Shown here piece after piece: positions 56,706 to 64,000 of a stretch of DNA of 64,000 nucleotides. The number at the start of each line of letters is the position of its first letter. Position 1 is the first letter of the stretch. Origin of the DNA: Bacteroides mediterraneensis (GTDB lineage Bacteria; Bacteroidota; Bacteroidia; Bacteroidales; Bacteroidaceae); NCBI RefSeq assembly GCF_900128455.1, contig NZ_LT635783.1, forward strand, positions 967,280 through 1,031,279, given 5' to 3'. The notes beneath the pieces were generated by a model. It did no database searches. It was not told the DNA's origin and worked only from the letters and a program-made list of their open reading frames with translations. Made by a program: the position numbers and the translations under genes.

Positions 56706-56746
56706 AAAAAAACTCCTGCAATCATTTAGATTACAGGAGTTTATTA
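56706..56746 (-). terminator. Terminator after the GGGtGRT gene
   Basis: AACTCCTG (56711-56718) pairs with CAGGAGTT (56734-56741), with a T run on the minus strand. The rest of 56422-56705 holds no gene; a short tandem GGGCTGCAAA repeat near 56507-56527 was seen. Confidence 0.85.
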
Positions 56747-56764
56747 TATTGAATCAAGTATAAA

Positions 56765-57775
56765 TTACTTATTCAAAGCCAAAGCTACGTTTACAGCGCA
56801 AGCTACTGTACATCCTACCATCGGGTTGTTACCGATACCCAGGAATCCCATCATTTCTACGTGAGCAGGAACTGATGAAGAACCAGCGAACTGTGCGTCT
56901 GAGTGCATACGGCCCATAGTATCTGTCATACCGTAAGAAGCAGGACCTGCAGCCATGTTATCCGGGTGAAGTGTACGACCTGTACCACCACCTGAAGCTA
57001 CTGAGAAGTAAGGTTTACCAGCAAGAACACGTTCTTTCTTGTAAGTACCTGCAACCGGATGCTGGAAACGAGTCGGGTTAGTAGAGTTACCTGTGATAGA
57101 TACATCTACATTTTCGTGCCACATGATAGCTACACCTTCACGTACATCGTCTGCACCGTAGCATTTTACTTTTGCACGAGGACCGTCTGAATACGGAGTT
57201 TCTTTTACGATGTTCAAATCACCTGTGAAGTAATCGAACTTAGTCTGAACGTAAGTAAATCCGTTGATACGAGAGATAATCATCGCAGCGTCTTTACCCA
57301 GACCGTTCAAGATGCAACGCAACGGGTTCTTACGAACTTTGTTGGCCATTTCTGCAATCTTGATAGCACCTTCTGCAGCAGCGAATGATTCGTGGCCTGC
57401 CAAGAAAGCGAAGCACTGAGTTTCTTCACGGAGCAGACGAGCTGCCAGGTTACCATGACCCAAACCTACTTTACGGTCATCGGCTACTGAACCCGGAATA
57501 CAGAAAGCCTGCAAACCGATACCGATTGCTTCTGCAGCGTCGGCAGCGTTTTTGCAACCTTTTTTCAGTGCGATGGCACAACCTACTACGTATGCCCATT
57601 TAGCATTCTCGAAGCAGATACCCTGAGTTTCCTGACAAGTCAGATACGGATCAAGGCCGGCTGCGTCACAGATTGCGTTAGCTTCTTCAATGTCTTTGAT
57701 ACCGTTTTCATTCAAAGCAGCCAAAATCTGCTTGATACGACGGTCCTGACTTTCAAACTGTACTGGTCTAATCAT
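56765..57775 (-). CDS. GGGtGRT family protein of unknown function
   Basis: 336 residues. It carries the defining glycine motif SVASGGGTGRTLHPDN (about 270-285), plus GLGHGNLAARLLREET and AFLAGHESFAAAEGA. Codon use looks like that of a highly expressed gene, with few rare codons. It is 17 bp downstream of the IscU-like gene in a two-gene operon. This pairing recurs in anaerobic bacteria as far as I know, but the reaction is not known; an Fe-S enzyme activity is a guess from the partner. Confidence 0.85.
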   Translation of the reverse strand: MIRPVQFESQDRRIKQILAALNENGIKDIEEANAICDAAGLDPYLTCQETQGICFENAKWAYVVGCAIALKKGCKNAADAAEAIGIGLQAFCIPGSVADDRKVGLGHGNLAARLLREETQCFAFLAGHESFAAAEGAIKIAEMANKVRKNPLRCILNGLGKDAAMIISRINGFTYVQTKFDYFTGDLNIVKETPYSDGPRAKVKCYGADDVREGVAIMWHENVDVSITGNSTNPTRFQHPVAGTYKKERVLAGKPYFSVASGGGTGRTLHPDNMAAGPASYGMTDTMGRMHSDAQFAGSSSVPAHVEMMGFLGIGNNPMVGCTVACAVNVALALNK

Positions 57776-57792
57776 AATCTGTATCCTCCTTA

Positions 57793-58494
57793 TTATTCTT
57801 TACGTGGGTCAATATATTTAACTGCGCCTTGTTCGGGTTTGAAGCGTCCGTAAGTTCCGGTAACAGCTTTCAATGCTTCGTTTGCATCTACACCCTTCTT
57901 GATCTGTTCCATGAATTTACCCATGTGAACAAATTCGTAACCGATTACCTGGTTGTCTTTGTCCAAAGCCATACGAGTGATGTAACCCTCAGTCAATTCC
58001 AAGTAACGAGTACCTTTTGCTTTTGTACCATACAGAGTACCAGTCTGGCTGCGGAGTCCTTTACCCAAGTCTTCCAAGCCTGCACCAATCATCAAACCGC
58101 CTTCAGAGAAAGCTGACTGAGTACGACCGTAAACAATCTGCAGGAACAATTCACGCATTGCGGTGTTGATGGCATCGCAAACCAAGTCTGTATTCAGTGC
58201 TTCCAGAATTGTCTTACCCGGCAGAATTTCAGAAGCCATAGCGGCTGAGTGAGTCATACCTGAGCAACCGATTGTTTCTACCAGACATTCTTCGATTACA
58301 CCTTCTTTGACGTTCAAAGTCAGTTTACAAGCACCCTGCTGTGGAGCACACCATCCCACACCATGAGTTAAACCTGAAATGTCTTTGATTTCTTTTGCTT
58401 GAATCCATTTTCCTTCTTCAGGAATTGGGGCCGGACCGTGGTTAGGTCCTTTAGCAACACAACACATGTGTTCAACTTCATGTGAATAAATCAT
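57793..58494 (-). CDS. IscU/NifU-N-like Fe-S scaffold partner
   Basis: 233 residues. The IscU-like fold is seen in CKLTLNVKEGVIEECLVETIGCSGMTHS (given here in pieces: CKLTLNVKEG and VETIGCSGMTHS), with Cys in GVGWCAPQQGACK and GCSG as likely cluster ligands. It also has an N-terminal HMCCVAKGPNHG motif not seen in standard IscU. A C-terminal extension (about 150-233) is specific to this group. It lies upstream of the GGGtGRT gene, with a strong minus-strand -7 box (TAACTTTG, complement of 58574-58581). Confidence 0.82.
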   Translation of the reverse strand: MIYSHEVEHMCCVAKGPNHGPAPIPEEGKWIQAKEIKDISGLTHGVGWCAPQQGACKLTLNVKEGVIEECLVETIGCSGMTHSAAMASEILPGKTILEALNTDLVCDAINTAMRELFLQIVYGRTQSAFSEGGLMIGAGLEDLGKGLRSQTGTLYGTKAKGTRYLELTEGYITRMALDKDNQVIGYEFVHMGKFMEQIKKGVDANEALKAVTGTYGRFKPEQGAVKYIDPRKE

Positions 58495-58788
58495 ATTCTT
58501 TACGTTTTATTGGTAATAAAAAATAAGTATTTCGTAAACCACGAATTATGGAATTTCTTCCTTAATCCGAACGCAAAGTTAGTCGTTTTATTTCGTTCTG
58601 CAACGTGCGAAACCAAACTTTTTCTTACATTTTAATGATATTTTTTCCAGTTTGGCCTGTTTTGTAAACTCTGCTTGCCAAAATGTTTTTACTCTTCTGA
58701 AAGAATCTTGTATCTTTGCCGCAGATACGATGTGCAAGCCCTGTCGTAGTATATAAATAAAGATAGGTAACAATTATTAGGTATATAA

Positions 58789-59298
58789 ATGGAAGCGAAT
58801 CAGATTACGGTGTCCGATGCGGATTTGCGCAAAGGAGCGGAAGAGGGAATGGATGCATTCTTGAAAGTGTTTATCGATAAATACCTGGAGGTGACGGGTG
58901 GGGTGATTAATGAGAAGACCATGCCGTTGCTGAACGGTTATCAGCATACGCTGCTGGGATATCACTTTTTCCGTGAGGAAGTGATGGAAGGCGGTTTCAT
59001 ACAGCTTATCCAGAATGGATACGGCCCGTATATCTTTGACAATCCGTTTGCTAAGGCGATGCGTCTGTTCGGAGCGAAGGATTTTTCAAAATTGATTTAT
59101 GAGGCCAAGAAAATTTACGATGCGAACCGGGCCGATTTGGAGAGAGACTGTACCGAAGATGAGTTCATGGCCATGTATGAGCAGTATGAGGCGTTCGACG
59201 ATCTGGAAGAAAAGTATATGGAAGAGGAAGAGCTGATTACGGCGCAGATTGCTGCTTATGTGGACGAGCATTTGGATTCTTTTGCGGCGGTAAAATAG
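58789..59298 (+). CDS. DMP19-like protein
   Basis: 169 residues. The central GYHFFREEVMEGGFIQLIQ and NGYGPYIFDNPF stretch matches the DMP19 fold (a DNA-mimic-type domain, DUF4375) as I remember it. The protein is strongly acidic, and its C-terminal third contains a run of Glu/Asp (DDLEEKYMEEEELITAQI), fitting DNA mimicry, although this role is not established for the Bacteroides proteins. -7 box TATCTTTG at 58711-58718. Stand-alone gene. Confidence 0.72.
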   Translation: MEANQITVSDADLRKGAEEGMDAFLKVFIDKYLEVTGGVINEKTMPLLNGYQHTLLGYHFFREEVMEGGFIQLIQNGYGPYIFDNPFAKAMRLFGAKDFSKLIYEAKKIYDANRADLERDCTEDEFMAMYEQYEAFDDLEEKYMEEEELITAQIAAYVDEHLDSFAAVK

Positions 59299-59417
59299 AA
59301 TTAGTTTATTTGTGTTAAATTTTATTGGCATCTGTGCAGTTTTTCCTACATTTTTGCATTCATTTGTTGGGTTTGAAAATTGGGAACATAATATATTAAA
59401 GAAAAAGAGAATAAAGT

Positions 59418-60257
59418 ATGAAAAAACAAAAATGGGCAGTAGTTTTTGCTGCATTATTGGCAATGGTAGGGTTTAGTTCTTGTTTGAGCTCTGAAGATGA
59501 TGGCGTGAGAACGTTAGAGGATTATGCTGAAGTGAATTCAAGCAGTTTTGGGGGATTGTCTTTTACTTCTATGTATGGTTGGGTGTGTGTACCCAATAAG
59601 ACGGTAACATCTACTCCTGAGTCAAAATTGGCTTATATTGCTTATCAGTATAACAATGCAGATATGCAGGCTCTCACTTCTACTTCTACTAATTTACCTG
59701 TGACTTTGTTGTATGATCCGGTTTATTTGAAAGATTTGAGTTATCCATCTTCTAATTTACCTTTGAACACTGAGACGGTTTCTATTTATTCATTGGGGGA
59801 GAATGCCGGATTTGTGTGGGGAAAAAACAAGTATTTGGTTTTGGCTCCTACTTATCTGTTGAAGACAGGTACAACTACGGACAATTTGAAGACGGAATTG
59901 GCCAATCATAGCCTAAGTGTATATTACTTGGCTGAGGATGACGATGTGCAAGCTAAAACTTTGACCTTGCACCTGCGTTATAAGATTGCGGGAGTAGGAT
60001 ATTCTTCTGTAGAAGAAAATTCTGATACGGATGAAAGCTGGGCTGCTGATTATAGCGTACAATACCGATATACAGATGTTTCTTATGTAAGTTTGGATTA
60101 TTTGCTTTCTCAATATAAGGCGGTTCATGGATCCGATCCTGAAAAGATAGCTGTGGAGTATGAATGCAGCAATAGAAGTACGGCTGTGCCTACAATTGCT
60201 AATAAACAACTGAAGACAGTCACTTTCTCTTTGTATAAGGATACGGCTAATCAATAA
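59418..60257 (+). CDS. Lipoprotein of unknown function
   Basis: 279 residues. Lipoprotein signal with lipobox FSSC (Cys22), followed by Asp/Glu-rich LSSEDDGV, as in surface-exported Bacteroides lipoproteins. The mature protein is beta-rich with many Ser/Thr, and resembles the NigD-like group in general look, but no defining motif was recognised. The codon mix and AT content differ little from neighbours. A strong terminator follows. Confidence 0.72.
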   Translation: MKKQKWAVVFAALLAMVGFSSCLSSEDDGVRTLEDYAEVNSSSFGGLSFTSMYGWVCVPNKTVTSTPESKLAYIAYQYNNADMQALTSTSTNLPVTLLYDPVYLKDLSYPSSNLPLNTETVSIYSLGENAGFVWGKNKYLVLAPTYLLKTGTTTDNLKTELANHSLSVYYLAEDDDVQAKTLTLHLRYKIAGVGYSSVEENSDTDESWAADYSVQYRYTDVSYVSLDYLLSQYKAVHGSDPEKIAVEYECSNRSTAVPTIANKQLKTVTFSLYKDTANQ

Positions 60258-60278
60258 AATAATAAAAATATATAGTAG

Positions 60279-60328
60279 ACTGCATGGCAGGAAGTCGATA
60301 AGAGACAGATTGCCATGCAGTTTTTTTA
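60279..60328 (+). terminator. Terminator after the lipoprotein gene
   Basis: ACTGCATGGCA (60279-60289) pairs with TGCCATGCAGT (60311-60321), followed by seven T's. Confidence 0.9.
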
Positions 60329-60352
60329 TGTGTCTTGCAAAGCCTTTACGTT

Positions 60353-60448
60353 CGTTCCAAAACGTCCTTGCGTTTGGATGAAAACGTCAAAGAGTTTTGG
60401 ATAAAACGTAAGTGCGTTTTGCCTGAAACGCAAGGACGTTTTGGAACG
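60353..60448. repeat. Phased AAACG array 3 inside a 23-bp inverted repeat
   Basis: Boxes start at 60359, 60381, 60403 and 60426 (spacing 22, 22, 23), with 4-5 bp spacers. The outer units belong to a perfect 23-bp inverted repeat (60353-60375 and 60426-60448), starting CGTTCCAAAACG. Unit 2 contains AAAGAGTTTT, the reverse complement of the AAAACTCTTT core of array 2, unit 2. Unit 3 is AAAACGTAAGTGCGTTTT, nearly identical to array 2, unit 4. Confidence 0.8.
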
Positions 60449-60610
60449 GTCTTCAAAAGTCTTTGAAAATCTTCTTATTTCTTCGTATCTCCTCACCGGA
60501 AAAGCTTTTACTTTTTAAGAGTGTCAGACTTTTAAATAGGTTGAAAAGATAACCTCCGCTTTACTTAATCTCATACTTTTTTGTAAATTTGCAATTCGTT
60601 TCATCACATA

Positions 60611-61195
60611 ATGAAAGAATTGGGAATGAATTATAAAGAATTGTTCAATAAAATGGCATTTTTGCTTTCCTCCCCCGGTCGTTTCTGGGAGAAAGAAGCC
60701 TCCGAAGGGCAAGGAAACCGGATGATGTCGGAATATGTCTATCCGCTGATTGGGTTGTGCGGATTGGCCGAATTTATAGGGACATTCATCGGTCGGGATG
60801 TTAGCTCGGAGTTCTTTCAATGGGCGCTGACACGTTGCTGTGCCGTGGCCGTGGCTTTGTTTGGAGGATTTTTCCTGGCTTCCTATCTGCTGGATAAAAT
60901 TACCTGGAGATGGTTCGACAAGTATGTCCCCAAGGAGAAAATGCAGGTGTTTGTGGGATATTCCATGACGGTCTTGTTTGTGCTCGATGTGGTCAACGGG
61001 TTGATTTCCATCGAGATTCTACATTGGATTCTGCAATTGTACACTGTGGTGGTGGTGTTTGAAGGGGCACGTCGTTTTCTGGATATTCCCGAGAGCAGGT
61101 TGACTTCTTACACTGTGGTAGCTTCCATTTTGGTATTACTTTCTCCGGTGATGATTGAATTTGTATTTAATAAATTGTCTGTAATTTTGAATTGA
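60611..61195 (+). CDS. Yip1-like membrane protein
   Basis: 194 residues, four or five transmembrane helices (about 45-62, 70-95, 115-140, 145-160 and 165-190). The N-terminal [16 protein letters not shown] and the loop [10 protein letters not shown] match the bacterial Yip1-domain family. Function in bacteria unknown. -7 box TAAATTTG (60584-60591) lies 20 bp upstream. Its stop overlaps the smpB start by one base, so the pair is co-translated. Confidence 0.78.
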   Translation: MKELGMNYKELFNKMAFLLSSPGRFWEKEASEGQGNRMMSEYVYPLIGLCGLAEFIGTFIGRDVSSEFFQWALTRCCAVAVALFGGFFLASYLLDKITWRWFDKYVPKEKMQVFVGYSMTVLFVLDVVNGLISIEILHWILQLYTVVVVFEGARRFLDIPESRLTSYTVVASILVLLSPVMIEFVFNKLSVILN

Positions 61196-61653
61196 TGAGA
61201 CCAGTTGCGAATAATATTAATATCAAGAACAAGCGGGCATCGTTCGATTATGAATTCATCGATACGTACACCGCAGGAATCGTGCTGACCGGTACGGAAA
61301 TCAAGTCCATCCGGCAAGGGAAGGCGAGTCTGGTAGATACGTTTTGCTTCTTCTCCCGTGGGGAACTGTGGGTGAAGAACATGCACATTGCCGAGTATTT
61401 TTACGGTTCGTACAATAACCATACGGCGCGGCGCGACCGTAAGCTGCTGCTGACCAAGAAGGAGCTGCGCAAGTTGCAGCGCACTTCCGAGGAACCGGGT
61501 TTTACCATTGTGCCCACCCGCATGTATATCAACGAGCGTGGACTGGCCAAGGTAGTCATTGCGCTGGCCAAGGGTAAGAAACAGTATGACAAACGTCAGA
61601 CACTGAAAGAGAAAGAAGACCGGCGGATGATGGACCGCATGTTCAAACGCTAA
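61195..61653 (+). CDS. smpB: SsrA-binding protein
   Basis: 152 residues from the ATG at 61195; a TTG three bases earlier is in frame. Binds tmRNA and rescues stalled ribosomes in trans-translation. It has [49 protein letters not shown] and the basic C-terminal tail [17 protein letters not shown]. Overlaps the Yip1-like gene by one base. metH follows 22 bp later. Confidence 0.95.
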   Translation: MRPVANNINIKNKRASFDYEFIDTYTAGIVLTGTEIKSIRQGKASLVDTFCFFSRGELWVKNMHIAEYFYGSYNNHTARRDRKLLLTKKELRKLQRTSEEPGFTIVPTRMYINERGLAKVVIALAKGKKQYDKRQTLKEKEDRRMMDRMFKR

Positions 61654-61675
61654 ATTAAACGATTAAAGGGTAGAC

Positions 61676-64000
61676 ATGCCTATGCAGACAAAGACAATAC
61701 AACAACTGATACGGGAACGTATCCTGGTGCTCGATGGGGCGATGGGTACGATGATACAGCAATATAATCTCTCGGAAGCGGATTTCCGTGGGGAACGTTT
61801 CAAGGAGGCAAAGGGACAGCTGAAAGGAAACAACGACCTGTTGTGCCTCACGCGTCCGGAGGTGATAGAAGACATTCACCGGAAATACCTGGAAGCGGGA
61901 GCCGACATAATCGAAACCAATACGTTTAATGCCACTTCGGTGTCGATGGCCGACTATCACGTGGAGGCCTATTGCCGGGAAATCAATCTGGCAGCTGCCC
62001 GTCTGGCCCGTCGGATGGCCGATGAGTTTACGGCGATGAATCCGGAGAAGCCTCGTTTTGTGGCGGGTTCTGTGGGGCCGACCAACAAGACGTGTTCCAT
62101 GAGTCCGGATGTGAACAATCCGGCTTTCCGGGCATTGACCTTCGACGAATTGCAGGAGGCTTATTGCGAGCAGATGGAAGCCTTGCTGGAAGGCGGGGTG
62201 GATGCCTTGCTCATTGAAACCATTTTCGATACGCTGAATGCCAAGGCGGCGATTCGGGCGGCGGAACTTTCGATGGAGAAAACGGGTCGGAAGGTGCCTT
62301 TGATGCTGTCGGTTACCGTATCGGATGTGGGTGGACGTACCTTGTCAGGGCAGACACTGGATGCGTTTCTGGCTTCAGTGGAACATGCGGATATTTTCTC
62401 TATCGGACTGAATTGTTCCTTCGGGGCCCGTCAGTTGAAGCCTTTCCTGGAAAGACTGGCTGCCCGTGCACCTTATTATGTCAGTGCGTATCCGAATGCC
62501 GGACTGCCGAACACGCTGGGACAGTATGACCAGACGCCGGAAGACATGGCGGCCGAAGTGAAGGAATATATCGACGAAGGACTGGTCAACATCATTGGTG
62601 GATGTTGTGGTACCACGGAAAAATATATAGCCAAATATCAGGATTTGATTCGGGGGGTGCAGCCTCGTGTGCCGGTGCAGCCGCACAAGTATATGTGGCT
62701 GTCGGGACTGGAACTGCTGGAAGTGTCACCCGAAATCAATTTCGTGAATGTGGGGGAACGCTGCAACGTGGCAGGTTCGCGGAAATTTCTCCGGCTCATC
62801 AACGAGAAGAAATACGAGGAGGCTTTGTCCATCGCCCGCAAGCAGGTGGAAGATGGGGCATTGATTCTCGATGTCAATATGGACGACGGACTGCTGGATG
62901 CGGCAGAAGAGATGACTACCTTCCTGAACCTGGTGGCTTCGGAACCGGAAATTGCCCGTGTACCTCTTATGATTGACTCTTCCAAATGGGAAGTGATTCG
63001 TGCGGGGCTGAAGTGTGTGCAGGGTAAATGCATTGTCAACTCCATCTCCTTGAAGGAAGGGGAGGATGTGTTTGTGGCACATGCCCGCGAGGTGAAGCAG
63101 CTCGGGGCGGCTGTCATTGTCATGGCTTTCGACGAGAAGGGACAGGCTGATACCTTCAGCCGCAAGATTGAGGTCTGCGAACGGGCTTACCGTATTCTGG
63201 TGGACAAGGTAGGGTTTAATCCACACGATATTATCTTCGACCCCAACGTGCTGGCCGTGGCCACGGGTATCGAAGAACACAACAATTACGCGGTCGATTT
63301 CATTCAGGCTACCGGATGGATACGCAAGCATCTGCCGGGAGCACATGTGAGCGGGGGAGTGAGCAACTTGTCGTTCTCATTCCGCGGCAACAATTATATC
63401 CGTGAGGCCATGCATGCGGTGTTCCTCTATCATGCCATTCAGCAGGGTATGGACATGGGCATTGTGAATCCGGCCACTTCCGTGCTTTATACGGACATTC
63501 CGCAGGATATTCTGGAACGGATTGAGGATGTGGTGCTGAACCGCCGGCCCGATGCGGCGGAACGGCTGATTGAAACGGCGGAACAATTGAAACGGGAAAA
63601 GGAAGGAACGGCTTCGCAGGAAGGACATGAGGCTCAGTTGCTGTGGCGTAAAGATACCACGGTGGAAGAACGGTTGCAGTATGCACTGGTGAAAGGGCTT
63701 TCGGACTACCTGGAAGAGGATTTGCAGGAAGCGCTTTCCCGTTATCCGAATGCGGTGAGCATCATTGAAGGTCCGCTGATGGCAGGCATGAACCATGTGG
63801 GCGATTTGTTCGGCTCGGGTAAGATGTTCTTGCCGCAGGTGGTCAAGACGGCGCGGACCATGAAGAAGGCCGTAGCCATTCTCCAGCCTTACATCGAGGC
63901 GGAAAAGGAAGAAGGGGCCCGAAGCGCCGGAAAGGTACTGGTGGCCACGGTGAAGGGCGACGTACACGATATTGGGAAGAACATTGTGTCGGTGGTCATG
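61676..64000 (+). CDS. metH: Cobalamin-dependent methionine synthase (partial)
   Basis: 775 codons are present, and the frame runs off the window end; a full MetH has about 1200. Transfers the methyl group of 5-methyltetrahydrofolate to homocysteine via B12. Order seen: homocysteine domain (starting [13 protein letters not shown], with zinc Cys in GLNCSFGA and GGCCGT), folate domain ([33 protein letters not shown]), cap domain, and the start of the B12 domain, [10 protein letters not shown]. It lies 22 bp after smpB. No B12 riboswitch was seen in that gap. Confidence 0.96.
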   Translation, partial: MPMQTKTIQQLIRERILVLDGAMGTMIQQYNLSEADFRGERFKEAKGQLKGNNDLLCLTRPEVIEDIHRKYLEAGADIIETNTFNATSVSMADYHVEAYCREINLAAARLARRMADEFTAMNPEKPRFVAGSVGPTNKTCSMSPDVNNPAFRALTFDELQEAYCEQMEALLEGGVDALLIETIFDTLNAKAAIRAAELSMEKTGRKVPLMLSVTVSDVGGRTLSGQTLDAFLASVEHADIFSIGLNCSFGARQLKPFLERLAARAPYYVSAYPNAGLPNTLGQYDQTPEDMAAEVKEYIDEGLVNIIGGCCGTTEKYIAKYQDLIRGVQPRVPVQPHKYMWLSGLELLEVSPEINFVNVGERCNVAGSRKFLRLINEKKYEEALSIARKQVEDGALILDVNMDDGLLDAAEEMTTFLNLVASEPEIARVPLMIDSSKWEVIRAGLKCVQGKCIVNSISLKEGEDVFVAHAREVKQLGAAVIVMAFDEKGQADTFSRKIEVCERAYRILVDKVGFNPHDIIFDPNVLAVATGIEEHNNYAVDFIQATGWIRKHLPGAHVSGGVSNLSFSFRGNNYIREAMHAVFLYHAIQQGMDMGIVNPATSVLYTDIPQDILERIEDVVLNRRPDAAERLIETAEQLKREKEGTASQEGHEAQLLWRKDTTVEERLQYALVKGLSDYLEEDLQEALSRYPNAVSIIEGPLMAGMNHVGDLFGSGKMFLPQVVKTARTMKKAVAILQPYIEAEKEEGARSAGKVLVATVKGDVHDIGKNIVSVVM

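Noticed and set aside
61654..61675. B12 riboswitch for metH
   Set aside because: The gap is only 22 bp and holds no B12-box sequence.

Overview
The window is chromosomal DNA from a member of the Bacteroidaceae (Bacteroides or Phocaeicola). Genes are preceded by the Bacteroidetes-type -7 box TAnnTTTG rather than E. coli-type promoters, Shine-Dalgarno motifs are mostly absent, and the gene content is typical of gut Bacteroides: GH29 fucosidase, leu operon, single-chain GlyRS, the GGGtGRT/IscU-like pair, SusD-free lipoproteins and an ErmF-carrying mobilizable element.

Layout. 1-916: 3' end of a 23S rRNA gene, 5S rRNA and the rRNA operon terminator. 1001-3607: exported alpha-L-fucosidase and pncB. 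3677-10128: leucine operon leuA-leuC-leuD-(second LeuA-like/citramalate synthase)-leuB, preceded by a leucine-rich leader peptide and a terminator that looks like a ribosome-controlled attenuator. msrA follows on the other strand. 10680-22544: an integrated mobilizable element of about 11.9 kb with an IntDOT-like integrase, a small DNA-binding protein, an SF3-type helicase, a toprim primase, an oriT-like hairpin cluster and a MobV relaxase, then cargo: ermF with its own structured leader, a large attC-like inverted repeat, two small exported proteins and a membrane-anchored UvrD/HelD-like helicase. The ends share a 10-bp core, and joining them recreates a dyad expected of attP.

22669-33081: housekeeping and envelope genes (TPR protein, membrane-anchored protein, MFS transporter, pheS, DUF4348-type lipoprotein, murB, PhnP-like hydrolase, glycyl-tRNA synthetase, FKBP lipoprotein, lytic transglycosylase). 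33269-39230: a heavy-metal RND efflux operon with His-rich accessory proteins. 39446-43240: catalase, flavodoxin-like and beta-propeller genes divergent from a LysR regulator with a dyad operator between them. 43370-48790: metA, a U32 (RlhA-type) protein, a zinc-ribbon membrane protein and an ABC-F ATPase; then tRNA-Lys. 49047-55450: NlpE-like lipoprotein, a hexuronate locus (SDR oxidoreductase and mannonate dehydratase between two AraC regulators) and a Bcr/CflA efflux pump. 55636-64000: HAD phosphatase, the GGGtGRT/IscU-like pair, a DMP19-like protein, a lipoprotein, a Yip1-like membrane protein, smpB, and metH running off the window end.

The most unusual non-genic signal is a family of three intergenic arrays (about 39288-39388, 50151-50235, 60353-60448) built of AAACG-type half-palindromes whose start points repeat every 22-23 bp, with 5-10 bp spacers and outer arms inverted. 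They look like members of one dispersed, helically phased repeat family. Other notable signals are the leu attenuator, the candidate ermF attenuator and the phased TCTCAACA dyads beside the primase of the mobile element. No homology search or folding could be run; all calls are from reading the sequence.
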